Assembly: GCF_015244565.1 (NCBI RefSeq)
Contig: NZ_JABCQG010000017.1
Location: 1-61,195 of the forward strand
DNA from: Gluconobacter vitians
GTDB lineage: Bacteria > Pseudomonadota > Alphaproteobacteria > Acetobacterales > Acetobacteraceae
Direction of reading: 5' to 3'
DNA: 61,195 bases
Shown: in pieces, positions 1 through 8,178 of the stretch
How positions within the stretch are numbered: position 1 is the first letter of the stretch
Layout of the letters: each line of letters begins with the position of its first letter
Notes under the pieces: model-generated
Databases searched by the model: none
Told to the model about the DNA's origin: nothing
The model's input: the letters and a program-made list of their open reading frames with translations, nothing else
Program-made: the position numbers and the translations under genes

Positions 1-2
1 TC

Positions 3-95
3 GGCGCCGGATGGCAGGGCAAAGCCCTCACCGACACCAGACTCCCCGTCGAAGTCAAACAGCAGAACGCTTTCGTCAGAGCCTTTACACGCTAA
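3..95 (+). CDS. C-terminal fragment of an unidentified protein (truncated by window edge)
   Basis: An open frame enters from the left edge and ends at TAA 93-95, giving about 30 residues that finish in ...AFVRAFTR. Codon third positions are mostly G or C, as in real genes here, and the stop lies 36 bases before the next start. I do not recognise the family from so short a tail. It could also be chance open frame, since GC-rich DNA keeps frames open. Confidence 0.4.
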   Translation, partial: GAGWQGKALTDTRLPVEVKQQNAFVRAFTR

Positions 96-131
96 GGCGG
101 AAGCGCTGGACACCTGAACAGGAGACGCAGA

Positions 132-1079
132 ATGAAGCCGGCAGTGTTTCGTTTCCTCTTGTTCCTGTCGGGTCTCTACGGACTGCCGTCCCATGCGTTT
201 GCGGCTCAAAGCTCGGCCATTGAAGCGCCCGGTCCTCTGGGGCCTCTGGCAGGGACCTTCGTGAATGCGGGAGCTGGTGCGCCCGTTGTCCTGATGATTC
301 CGGGATCCGGGCCGACGGATCGGGACGGGAACTCGGCTCTGGGCCCGAAGCCTGCGACACTGCGGCAGATTGCGGACGGGCTGGCGAAACGCGGCATTTC
401 TTCCGTCCGGATCGACAAGCGGGGCATGTTCGGCAGCAAACAGGCCGTAGCGGATGGTAATCACGTTACGATCGCAGACTATGCCACCGATGTGCGGAAC
501 TGGATTTCCGTTATTCGAGGCAAGGTCGGGGTGCGCTGTGTCTGGCTCGCAGGACATAGCGAGGGTGGACTTGTCGCCCTGGCGGCCGTGCAGGGACAGG
601 CCGATATCTGCGGACTGATCCTTCTGTCCACTCCCGGTCGGCCTCTGGGCGAAGTTCTGCGGGGCCAGCTTCATGCCATGCCTTCCGCACAGACCGTGCT
701 GCCGCAGATCGACAGTGCGATCGGTGCGCTCGAAGCCGGGCATCATGTGGATGTCCAGACGCTTCATCCCGGTCTGCGCCAGCTGTTTCATCCAGCCATT
801 CAGGATTTCATGATCGATCTTTTTCATCATGATCCTGCGGCTCTGCTCAGGGCGTATCACGGTCCGGTCCTGATCATTCAGGGAGCGGCGGATCGTCAGG
901 TCAGCGCAACTGAAGATCTGCCCCTGCTGAAGGCAGCTGATCCGAAGGCGCAGGTCGTTCTGCTGCCCAATGTGATCCATCCTCTTGCAGATCTGGGTGT
1001 GGCTCCGGCTGCGGATGGATCACTGCCGCTGGATGGTGCAGTAGTGTCTGATATTGCAGAGTTTGTCCTGAAACATTGA
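132..1079 (+). CDS. Exported alpha/beta hydrolase
   Basis: This 315-residue protein starts with a signal peptide (basic MKPAVFR, hydrophobic stretch, cleavage near HAFA-A at about 24), so it should act in the periplasm. It has the alpha/beta hydrolase layout: an oxyanion-type loop IPGSGPTDRDGN near 56-67, nucleophile elbow GHSEGG at 141-146 (Ser143), Asp254 in QGAADRQV and His283 in NVIHPLAD. The family covers esterases, lipases and peptidases; the substrate cannot be read from sequence. The start has a good ribosome site (AGGAGA, about 6 bases upstream). Confidence 0.85.
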   Translation: MKPAVFRFLLFLSGLYGLPSHAFAAQSSAIEAPGPLGPLAGTFVNAGAGAPVVLMIPGSGPTDRDGNSALGPKPATLRQIADGLAKRGISSVRIDKRGMFGSKQAVADGNHVTIADYATDVRNWISVIRGKVGVRCVWLAGHSEGGLVALAAVQGQADICGLILLSTPGRPLGEVLRGQLHAMPSAQTVLPQIDSAIGALEAGHHVDVQTLHPGLRQLFHPAIQDFMIDLFHHDPAALLRAYHGPVLIIQGAADRQVSATEDLPLLKAADPKAQVVLLPNVIHPLADLGVAPAADGSLPLDGAVVSDIAEFVLKH

Positions 1080-1126
1080 CCCCAGCCCCGTGCGATCACA
1101 CATCTGGGAATAACGGAGGATCAGAA

Positions 1127-1285
1127 ATGGCAGACGACGGACATCCCGCAGAGGATTATCTTCGACCAAAACTGCAGGCTCTGATCTCAGACGGTGTGCG
1201 GGCCGGGTTCCCGCAGGATGAAGTCATTGCGGTCCTGATTTCCTTGCTGGATGAGGGGCCTGAAGAAGACGGGGAGATGAGATGA
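1127..1285 (+). CDS. Small acidic protein of unknown function (52 aa), coupled to the J protein
   Basis: I place the start at ATG 1127 because it follows a strong GGAGG ribosome site and because the longer frame from 1076 would overlap the hydrolase end. The product begins MADDGHPAEDYLRPKL and is acidic, soluble and without signal peptide or membrane segment. Its stop overlaps the start of the downstream J-protein gene (ATGA at 1282-1285), which implies translational coupling. I do not recognise the family. A link to the chaperone is only inferred from coupling. Confidence 0.7.
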   Translation: MADDGHPAEDYLRPKLQALISDGVRAGFPQDEVIAVLISLLDEGPEEDGEMR

Positions 1286-2208
1286 GCGACCCATATTCGG
1301 TACTGGGCGTTTCGAAAACGGCAACGGACAAGGAAATCCGCAGCGCGTATCGGAAACTGGCCAAGCAGTACCATCCGGACCACAATCCGGACGACAAGAA
1401 GGCCGAGGAACGGTTCAAGGCGGTCGGACAGGCCTATAACATCGTCGGCGACAAGGAAAAGCGCGCGCGTTTCGATCGTGGCGAGATCGATGCCGAAGGT
1501 CAGGAGCGTGGTCCGTTTGGCGGTGGCTTTGGCGGCGGCGGATATGGTCCGGGCGCGGGCGGTCCGCGTGGTGGCGCACAGGGCTTTCAGGGGGGCTTCA
1601 GTCAGGAAGACCTTGGGTCCTTCTTTTCAGACATGTTTGGTGGCGGCTTCAGCGGCGATTTCCAGCCCGGCGGTTCGGCCGGACGGCGTGCGTCCAAGGG
1701 ATCTGATCGCCGTTATGCCGTGACAATCTCGTTCCAGCAGGCCGTTCTGGGAACGTCGCTTGATTTGGCGCTGGGTGAGGGTGGCCATACGGAGGTCCGT
1801 ATTCCGCCTGGTGTGGAAGATGGCCAGACCCTGCGCGTGCGTGGCAAGGGCTCGCCCGGGCGTCCGGGAATGGATGGTCAGCCGGGTGTGCCCGGTGACG
1901 CGCTCCTGACAATCACGGTCACGCCTGACAGCCGGTATGTCCGTGAGGGACGGAACCTGCGGATGACGCAGGATGTGGATCTCAAGACGGCCATTCTGGG
2001 CGGCAAGATCGCGGTCCCGACGCCAAAAGGCGATGTCTCGGTCAAGATTCCGAAGCATTCTGACAGCGGCAAGGTCCTGCGTCTGTCCGGTCGTGGCATT
2101 GGTGCGGATAAAAAGCATCCGGCCGGTGATCTGCTGGTGACGTTGCAGGTTCATATCGGTACTGTCTCCCCCGAGCTGGAGGCCTTCTTCAGCCAGCAGG
2201 AGAGCTGA
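1282..2208 (+). CDS. CbpA-type DnaJ homologue (J domain plus C-terminal substrate-binding domains)
   Basis: A 308-residue Hsp40 co-chaperone for DnaK. Residues 1-65 form the J domain with HPD at 31-33, followed by a glycine/phenylalanine-rich linker (about 76-125) and two C-terminal beta domains (about 145-300, with repeated V.IP.GV..G..LR.RGKG-type strands). The cysteine-rich zinc domain (four CxxCxGxG) of true DnaJ is absent, which makes this a class B, CbpA-like protein. The start ATG overlaps the preceding stop. No cbpM gene is recognised next to it. Confidence 0.93.
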   Translation: MSDPYSVLGVSKTATDKEIRSAYRKLAKQYHPDHNPDDKKAEERFKAVGQAYNIVGDKEKRARFDRGEIDAEGQERGPFGGGFGGGGYGPGAGGPRGGAQGFQGGFSQEDLGSFFSDMFGGGFSGDFQPGGSAGRRASKGSDRRYAVTISFQQAVLGTSLDLALGEGGHTEVRIPPGVEDGQTLRVRGKGSPGRPGMDGQPGVPGDALLTITVTPDSRYVREGRNLRMTQDVDLKTAILGGKIAVPTPKGDVSVKIPKHSDSGKVLRLSGRGIGADKKHPAGDLLVTLQVHIGTVSPELEAFFSQQES

Positions 2209-2212
2209 AGAC

Positions 2213-2362
2213 ATGGGGATGGTGCGTCGCGTCCGGTCGAGACTGCCGGAATGGCCGTGGAGTGACATCATCGGCGGCATCGTGGCGCTGATCTTCGTAC
2301 TGGTTCTCTGCCTCATCAGTACGCACGCACTGATCCTCGCCGGGGAGTGGCATTTGCCGTAA
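2213..2362 (+). CDS. Single-pass membrane miniprotein (49 aa), unknown function
   Basis: The frame starts at ATG 2213, four bases after the J-protein stop, and ends at TAA 2360-2362. The N-terminus is basic (MGMVRRVRSRLPEWPW), followed by one hydrophobic helix (IIGGIVALIFVLVLCLIS) and a short tail, so an N-in single-span inner-membrane protein is expected. Tight spacing suggests it belongs to the same transcript as the J protein. There is no recognised family. An alternative start is the ATG two codons later. Confidence 0.6.
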   Translation: MGMVRRVRSRLPEWPWSDIIGGIVALIFVLVLCLISTHALILAGEWHLP

Positions 2363-2398
2363 GATGCGGCCCGTCTTCTGGTTTCTGACGGGTTCTGC

Positions 2399-3898
2399 AT
2401 GACCGCTTCCTCCTTTTCTCCGGCCGGGGCTTCCGCTCCGGGGCTGCGCCGCAAGGCTTTTACGGTTGTTCTGGCCATCGAGCTGTGGGAGCGGTTCGGA
2501 TATTACGGCATGCAGGCCGTCCTGACGCTGTTTATGGTCGAACAGCTCCGGATGACCGATGCCGCTGCCAATCTCATGATGGGCGCCTTCGGGGCGCTGA
2601 CCTACATTACGCCCCTTATTGGTGGCTTTATCGGCGACCGTGTTCTGGGTGCGCGGCGGACGACGGTCATGGGGGCTCTGCTGCTGACCTGTGGCTATGC
2701 TTTTCTGGCCGCAGCCTTGCAGTCCCATACGCTGCTTCTGGTGGCGATGGCCCTGATTTCCACGGGAAACGGGCTGTTCAAACCCAATGCCGGCAATCTG
2801 GTCCGCCGGATCTACAAGGGCGATGATGCCGCGCTCGATGCGGCATTCACGCTTTACTACATGTCCGTTAATGTCGGTTCGGCTGTTTCCATGATGCTGA
2901 CGCCCTGGCTTCAGATTCACTACGGCGCGCCGGTGGCTTTCGCGACCTGTGCGGTCGGTCTGGGGATCGGGCTGGTCTATTACATGCTGCGTTCCAGCTG
3001 GCTTGAATCGTCCACACCCGCGACCGAAAAACAGCCGGTGAAGCTGTCGCGCTTCGGATTGGTCGGGGCTGGTCTTGTCCTTCTGACAGTCTTCAATGCC
3101 TGGGTTCTGGGCAGTGATACACTGGCACGGCTCTGCGTGATTGCAGCCGGAGCGGGCTTGGCTGCACTCTGGGTCGCTCTTTATGTAAAGGCGCCACAGG
3201 CAGAGCGTCCCGGATTGCGGCTGACCTATCTGCTGGGCCTTCAGGGCACGATTTATCTCGTGTTCTACCAGCAGATGATGACGTCCCTGACGCTGTTTGC
3301 GCTCCGAGGCGTTTCCGGTGACTACCGGATCGGCGGCATCACGCTCTTTCACATGTCGGCGGGACAGTTCCAGGTTCTCAATTCTGTCTGGATCATGATT
3401 CTCAGCCCGGTTCTGGCCTTTCTGTACAAGCGCGCAGGGGGGCAGCAGAAACAGATGTCCCACGCCCGGAAGATGCTTGTTGGTTACGCCATGGTAGCGA
3501 TCGCGTTTGGTGTGTGGTGGATGGCCGCTGCCCATTCGGATGGACTGGTGTCACCCTGGGTCATGGTCGTGGGATATGGCTGCCTGTCTCTGGGCGAGCT
3601 TCTGACAATCGGATTGGGACTGGCGGTTGTGGCCTGTTATTCGCCGGCGCGGCTAAGTGGTTTCATGATGGGTGCGCTGTACCTGATGTGGGGGATTGCC
3701 ATGTATGGAGGCAGCCTCATTGCCAATCAGGCGGCGCTGCCACCGGAACTTGCGGCCGGAGGTGGAGGGGCCATTCTCTATGCCGGGCTTTTCCGGACGC
3801 TGTGTGAAGTCGCAGCCGGGGTCGTGGTCATTCTGGCATTTCTGGAGCCTCTGACTCGGCGCTGGGATCAGGAACACGTAAGTGTGATCGGAAAATAG
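2399..3898 (+). CDS. POT/PTR family proton-dependent oligopeptide transporter
   Basis: A 499-residue polytopic MFS protein. The POT signature ELWERFGYYGMQA is at about 28-40 (the ExxERFxYY proton-coupling motif), and the second family motif FKPNAGNLVRRIY follows in the early membrane segments. Twelve to fourteen hydrophobic segments are evident, consistent with DtpA/YdgR-type di- and tripeptide symporters of the inner membrane. The ribosome site before ATG 2399 is weak. The next gene is a porin with its own leader, so this is probably the end of the transcript. Confidence 0.93.
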   Translation: MTASSFSPAGASAPGLRRKAFTVVLAIELWERFGYYGMQAVLTLFMVEQLRMTDAAANLMMGAFGALTYITPLIGGFIGDRVLGARRTTVMGALLLTCGYAFLAAALQSHTLLLVAMALISTGNGLFKPNAGNLVRRIYKGDDAALDAAFTLYYMSVNVGSAVSMMLTPWLQIHYGAPVAFATCAVGLGIGLVYYMLRSSWLESSTPATEKQPVKLSRFGLVGAGLVLLTVFNAWVLGSDTLARLCVIAAGAGLAALWVALYVKAPQAERPGLRLTYLLGLQGTIYLVFYQQMMTSLTLFALRGVSGDYRIGGITLFHMSAGQFQVLNSVWIMILSPVLAFLYKRAGGQQKQMSHARKMLVGYAMVAIAFGVWWMAAAHSDGLVSPWVMVVGYGCLSLGELLTIGLGLAVVACYSPARLSGFMMGALYLMWGIAMYGGSLIANQAALPPELAAGGGGAILYAGLFRTLCEVAAGVVVILAFLEPLTRRWDQEHVSVIGK

Positions 3899-3932
3899 GC
3901 CAGAAATACTGTAGCGTTAAACTTTTGTAATC

Positions 3933-3948
3933 CGGGAGAAATCTCCCG
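3933..3948 (+). terminator. Possible weak terminator hairpin after the POT transporter
   Basis: A short inverted repeat CGGGAGA-AA-TCTCCCG lies 35 bases after the transporter stop. It is followed by an AT-rich stretch but not a true U-run, so it may instead be a 5' leader element of the downstream porin transcript. Confidence 0.35.
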
Positions 3949-3996
3949 ATTAAATCTGTCTCCGGTTTTCACAAACTGTGTTGCCGGAGACATATT

Positions 3997-4071
3997 ATGA
4001 AAACAGACATCTTCGTCCCTCTATTCTGGACCGTTTTCGGTCTGTATGACATTGGCCCGCCGCCGGACTGA
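3997..4071 (+). CDS. Possible 24-codon leader peptide upstream of oprB
   Basis: ATG 3997 follows GGAGA by about seven bases and opens a 24-residue frame (MKTDIFVPLFWTVFGLY..., ending in IGPPPD) that stops 43 bases before the porin start. The good ribosome site and the Pro-Pro-Pro-Asp-stop end, which is slow to translate, make a regulatory leader plausible. No sequence family is recognised. It could be a chance frame. Confidence 0.35.
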   Translation: MKTDIFVPLFWTVFGLYDIGPPPD

Positions 4072-4114
4072 AGGTCGGCAGCTGCCATGGTGCCACGGGG
4101 AGACAGTTTCGAAG

Positions 4115-5677
4115 ATGGGGAAGTTCGGACAGGATTGGACCAAAGGTTTACTGACCGCCTGTGCCATGACGGTGGCGCTTCCCAGCGTTGCATCTGTGGG
4201 CCATGCACAAACCACGCCCGCCGGTGTCGTGGACGGACACCAGAAAGCTGCGGCTGCCACCAGCACCGCAACCATGGGCACCCCACAGACCCAGACGAAA
4301 TCCATCACGCCCGTGCCACTGCTCGTGAAGCCGGCCCCTACGAAAACAGGTGTGGAGACGGCTGCGAAGACGTCCGATTCAACGGAAAACCGCTTCTTTC
4401 CGGCATCATTTCATGACTGGCTGACCCAGAGCACCATGACGGGTGACTGGGGTGGCTGGCGCACCTGGCTGACCGACAAGGGCATCAATATCGGCGGGCA
4501 CTATCTTGAGGACAGTGCGGGCAATCCGATGGGCGGCAGGACCAAGGCCGTGCGCTATGCGGATGAATTCGGCATCAATGTCGATTTCAACCTCAAGAAG
4601 CTGACCGGCCTGAATCTGGGTATGTTCCACACGCTGATCACGGCGCGTCAGGGTCTGGGCATCGGTGCCACGCTGCCGGCGATGGACAGCCCGCAGCAGA
4701 TTTTCGGTTCGGGTGAGACGGTGCGTCTGACCCGTCTGTCCTGGGAAATGCCCTGGAACAAATACGTCACGACCGAGGTCGGTGAGATCAACACCGAAAA
4801 CGATTTCGAGCAGTCCTCGGTTTACTGGGGCATGAGCCAGTACTGCCAGTTCGAATCGAATGCGATCTGCGGCATGCCGCAGTCCATTGCAATGAACTCG
4901 GGTTATGGCTGGTATCCGACGGCCCATCCGGGTGCCTGGGTGAAGTTCTATCCGGCCGGGAATGACCATTATCTGGTGCAGTTCGGTGCGTATTCGGTCG
5001 ATCCGGTGATCTCGAATACGCATAACGGCTGGAAAATGAACCTCCACGATGCGACCGGCACCTATCTGCCGTTCCAGCTCGGCTGGCATCAGGGCGGCAA
5101 GGACGATTACAGCGGCCCGCTGCAGACCAACATCAAGATTGGTGGCTACTGGGATACGTCTGAAGTCAGCGACGTCTATTCCCATCTCGGAAGTTTTGGC
5201 GTGCCGGCGCAGTACCTGATTTCGGCTCCGAGCGAAAAGGTCCGCGGACGGTTCGGTGGCTGGTTCCAGTTCGACCGGATGCTCCAGCGCGACCAGGGCG
5301 ATCCGAACCGCGGCACGACACTGTTCACGTCCTTTACTTGGGGTGATCCGCGCACGTCCGTTGCACCGTATTTCATCACCTGGGGTATCACCCGCAAGGG
5401 CACGTTCCGTGACCGTCCGAACGATACGATCAGCATCGGCATGAAGATGCTGTGGGTAAATCCGAAGCTGACGATCTGGGCCCGTCAGATGCAGGCGGCC
5501 GGCGCCGAAGGCATCAACAAGCCGTCCGGCGAGCATGCGCTTGAACTGAACTATGGCTGGCGCCCGACGCCGTGGCTCGTGATCCGTCCGGGTGCACAGT
5601 ATATCTGGAGCACGGGCGGCACGAACCGCTACAAGAACCCGCTGCTTCTGGATTTCGAGACGGGTATTACCTTCTGA
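4115..5677 (+). CDS. oprB: OprB-family carbohydrate-selective outer-membrane porin
   Basis: The start is placed at ATG 4115 (GGGGAGA 11 bases upstream), because it yields a proper signal peptide (MGKFGQDWTKGLLTACAMTV... cleavage after GHA) and a 520-residue protein; the frame is open back to 4046. After a Thr/Pro-rich linker comes the OprB hallmark TGDWGGWRTWL.DKGI, then alternating beta strands ending in an aromatic C-terminus (LDFETGITF), as for outer-membrane barrels. OprB porins pass glucose and other sugars into the periplasm, fitting the periplasmic oxidations of acetic acid bacteria. Confidence 0.92.
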   Translation: MGKFGQDWTKGLLTACAMTVALPSVASVGHAQTTPAGVVDGHQKAAAATSTATMGTPQTQTKSITPVPLLVKPAPTKTGVETAAKTSDSTENRFFPASFHDWLTQSTMTGDWGGWRTWLTDKGINIGGHYLEDSAGNPMGGRTKAVRYADEFGINVDFNLKKLTGLNLGMFHTLITARQGLGIGATLPAMDSPQQIFGSGETVRLTRLSWEMPWNKYVTTEVGEINTENDFEQSSVYWGMSQYCQFESNAICGMPQSIAMNSGYGWYPTAHPGAWVKFYPAGNDHYLVQFGAYSVDPVISNTHNGWKMNLHDATGTYLPFQLGWHQGGKDDYSGPLQTNIKIGGYWDTSEVSDVYSHLGSFGVPAQYLISAPSEKVRGRFGGWFQFDRMLQRDQGDPNRGTTLFTSFTWGDPRTSVAPYFITWGITRKGTFRDRPNDTISIGMKMLWVNPKLTIWARQMQAAGAEGINKPSGEHALELNYGWRPTPWLVIRPGAQYIWSTGGTNRYKNPLLLDFETGITF

Positions 5678-5704
5678 TCTTTGCCGATCGGAAGAGAGGA
5701 CATG

Positions 5705-5741
5705 AAAAACGCGCCGCTCCTGCAGGGGAGAGCGCGTTTTT
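5705..5741. terminator. Bidirectional intrinsic terminator between oprB and the TonB receptor
   Basis: A perfect ten-base stem (AAAAACGCGC / GCGCGTTTTT) has an A-run on one side and a T-run on the other. It sits between two convergent genes and can serve both. Confidence 0.88.
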
Positions 5742-5764
5742 CGTTTTCAGCAGTCTGAGGCGGA

Positions 5765-8029
5765 TTACAGATCTGTCGTGAAGGAAAACTTGAAGGTGCG
5801 GGGCATGCCCTGCATCAGATAGCCGTTGAAAGCCGAGGACCAGTAGCGCGTGTTGGCAAGGTTATCGACGCCGAAGCGGAACGTGATGGGCTTGTGATGC
5901 GTCACGAAAGTATAGCGCCCTGCAAGATCAAATCGTGTCCAGACCGGGATGTGCAGCGTGTTGGCCGTGTTGACCCACTGCTTGCCCGTATTGACCACGC
6001 GGCCCACGACCGTGGCCCCCTTGAGGAACGGCAGATCGTATTCGAGATTTCCGTTGATCGTGTAGTTCGGCACGCCGATGGCTGTGTTGCCGTCCTGAAG
6101 GCCGCCTGCTGTATGGTGCAGATCCGCCTGAATGACCGTGCCGCCACCGTTGAAGCGCAGGCCGGGAAGGATCTCACCGTTCACGCTCAGTTCGATGCCG
6201 CGGTTGCGCTGTAATCCGTCTTCGCGGAAGGCATATTTCCCTGAATCGCCAACGGCTACTGAGTAGGCATTCGGCTGTGAAATTTCATAGACGGCGAGAG
6301 CGGCGCTGAAACGGCCCGTGTCGTATTTGGCACCGACTTCGTACTGGGTGGATTTGTAGGGCGGGAAAATCTCGCCAAGATTGACCACGTTGCCGGTTGC
6401 GGTTGGTCCCTGCGAGAGCCCTTCGATACGGTTGAAATACAGCGAAGTCCGGCGTGTCGGGTGGATGACCAGACCGACGACCGGCGTGATGGCGTCCTGA
6501 TCGTAGTGACTGTACATCGCGCCCTGACCGGTCGTGCTGTAATTATAGCCGTTGATGCGCATGTTCTGGTAACGGAAGCCGCCCGTCAGGGCCACGCGGT
6601 CATGGAAGAAGGACATCGTGTCCGAAAAGAACAGGCTGTACAGGCGCGTGCGGTTGATCGTCTGCGGATCGTTGACGACACCGCCGGTGAAGGTCTCGGC
6701 CGGGGACGCGAATTGCGGCGTATTGTAGATGTTGGTCGCGCCGGGCGTAAGGGCCATCGCATAGGCGGCGGCGCTGTCTTCCCATAGGCCGGAGCCGCCG
6801 GCATTGATTTCGTGGCGGACGGGGCCGGTGCGGAAATGGGCGCGGACACCCGCGCGGGTGCTTTCGTTGGTCTGATCGTACGGCACATACATGGCACCGG
6901 CAGTTCCGGCGCCGGTTATGCCATTGGTCACGGTCGGGTTGGAGTAGTTACCCTTCTCGTTGCTGGTCAGGGCTCCGAAGGCGCCATAGAGCGTGATGTT
7001 TTTCGTCAGGTCATGCTCGACGTTCAGCATGCCGAAGACATAGTTCAGGTCATTATAGACCCAGCGCTGCCCGAAATTGTGCGAGGGCGCAGCAGGGCGC
7101 GGAACGGATGTGACGTCGCTGCCCAGAAAGATCGCGGGCCGGCCACCGTTCACGCCCTGGTTTTCATAATCGATATCCATGGTGACGCGGGTGCGGTTGT
7201 CGCGGTCATGCCAGTCGAAATCCGCGCCCAGCGTTGTGGAATGGCGGTATTCGTCCGTCACGGCATCTTCGCCGCTCTTGCCTGCGACGTTCAGGCGCAC
7301 ACCAAAGGCTTTGTCCTCGCCAAAACGACGGCCGACGTCGATGCTGCCACCGCCCATGGCGCTGCTAGTGTAGTCGCCCGTGATGCGGGTGAGGGGGGCG
7401 TTCGTCGCATGCTTGAACAGCAGGTTGATATTGCCGCCAATCGCCGAGCCACTCGGTGCTGCGCCGTTGAGGAATGCACTGGCGCCGTTGAGAACCTGCA
7501 CCTGATCATACAGTTCGGGCGAGACAAGCTGGCGGGGCGTGATGCCGTACAGGCCGTTGATCGACACGTCGTCGCCGTCCACGGCGAATCCACGAATGAC
7601 GAACATTTCCGAGAAATTGCCATAGCCGAAAGTCGTGCGGACGGATGGGTCGTTTTCCAGCACTTCACCCAGCGTCTGGGACTGCTGGTTGAGGATCAGG
7701 CTGGAATTATAGCTGCGGATGTTGAACGGAACGTCCAGACCTTTCTTGTTGCCCAGCGCCCCAAGTTGCCCACCGCTGCTGACTTCCATCTGATCCCGCC
7801 GCCGGGCCCGGACGATGATTTCCTCGTCCCTAGAGCTCTGCTGAGCCGTAGTGTCAGGCTTTTTGGCAGGCTCTGCCGCCTTGGCTTTTGATGGGGCAGG
7901 CGCCGAAGTTGCAGGCGCAGGGACAGGATCGGCGGCAAGGGCGGAAAAGGCTGTTCCTGCCAGAAGGAGGCAGGACAGGCGCGCAGCCCACAGGGGCTTT
8001 GAAACAGGTGCAGAAAACGATGCGCGCAC
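5765..8029 (-). CDS. TonB-dependent outer-membrane receptor, siderophore type
   Basis: A 754-residue receptor. A signal peptide ends near residue 33, followed by an Ala/Pro/Lys-rich spacer, a likely TonB box region (EEIIVRARRR), and a plug domain with PFNIRSYNSSLI, LENDPSVR, FVIRGFAVDG and a GGNINL-type end at about 85-205. The rest is a 22-strand barrel ending in an aromatic strand (FKFSFTTDL). The plug resembles FhuA/FecA/FoxA-type ferric-siderophore receptors and lacks the extra N-terminal signalling domain. A Fur-like palindrome lies just upstream, supporting iron control. The ligand is unknown. Confidence 0.92.
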   Translation of the reverse strand: MRASFSAPVSKPLWAARLSCLLLAGTAFSALAADPVPAPATSAPAPSKAKAAEPAKKPDTTAQQSSRDEEIIVRARRRDQMEVSSGGQLGALGNKKGLDVPFNIRSYNSSLILNQQSQTLGEVLENDPSVRTTFGYGNFSEMFVIRGFAVDGDDVSINGLYGITPRQLVSPELYDQVQVLNGASAFLNGAAPSGSAIGGNINLLFKHATNAPLTRITGDYTSSAMGGGSIDVGRRFGEDKAFGVRLNVAGKSGEDAVTDEYRHSTTLGADFDWHDRDNRTRVTMDIDYENQGVNGGRPAIFLGSDVTSVPRPAAPSHNFGQRWVYNDLNYVFGMLNVEHDLTKNITLYGAFGALTSNEKGNYSNPTVTNGITGAGTAGAMYVPYDQTNESTRAGVRAHFRTGPVRHEINAGGSGLWEDSAAAYAMALTPGATNIYNTPQFASPAETFTGGVVNDPQTINRTRLYSLFFSDTMSFFHDRVALTGGFRYQNMRINGYNYSTTGQGAMYSHYDQDAITPVVGLVIHPTRRTSLYFNRIEGLSQGPTATGNVVNLGEIFPPYKSTQYEVGAKYDTGRFSAALAVYEISQPNAYSVAVGDSGKYAFREDGLQRNRGIELSVNGEILPGLRFNGGGTVIQADLHHTAGGLQDGNTAIGVPNYTINGNLEYDLPFLKGATVVGRVVNTGKQWVNTANTLHIPVWTRFDLAGRYTFVTHHKPITFRFGVDNLANTRYWSSAFNGYLMQGMPRTFKFSFTTDL

Positions 8030-8072
8030 GAAAACCTCGGAACAATGAACAGTCGGACCGGTTTTACGATAA

Positions 8073-8087
8073 TGCGATTTATTCGCA
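8073..8087. promoter_or_regulatory. Candidate Fur-type operator upstream of the TonB receptor
   Basis: The 15-mer TGCGATTTATTCGCA is an inverted repeat (TGCGA-N5-TCGCA) with the TGC-N9-GCA framework and AT-rich core of alphaproteobacterial Fur sites. It lies 44 bases upstream of the receptor start, where it would cover the promoter. The match is by eye. Confidence 0.5.
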
Positions 8088-8120
8088 ATTAAATTGTGAT
8101 GGCTGAGTGTAACCGGATAC

Positions 8121-8150
8121 GAAAAAGCGGGACCCAGCCGGGCCCCGCTT
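8121..8150 (-). terminator. Intrinsic terminator of the second oprB gene
   Basis: Read on the minus strand the site is AAGCGGG, a loop, CCCGCTT and a run of T. It lies 29 bases after the porin stop and before the receptor promoter. Confidence 0.82.
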
Positions 8151-8178
8151 CGAAAAAAGTCGGTCTGTTTCGCGTGCT

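Noticed and set aside
2189-3535. 448-codon minus-strand open frame opposite the POT transporter
   Set aside because: Composition is rich in Arg, His, Gln and Pro without any motif, and the plus strand encodes a clear transporter; it is a GC-driven shadow frame.
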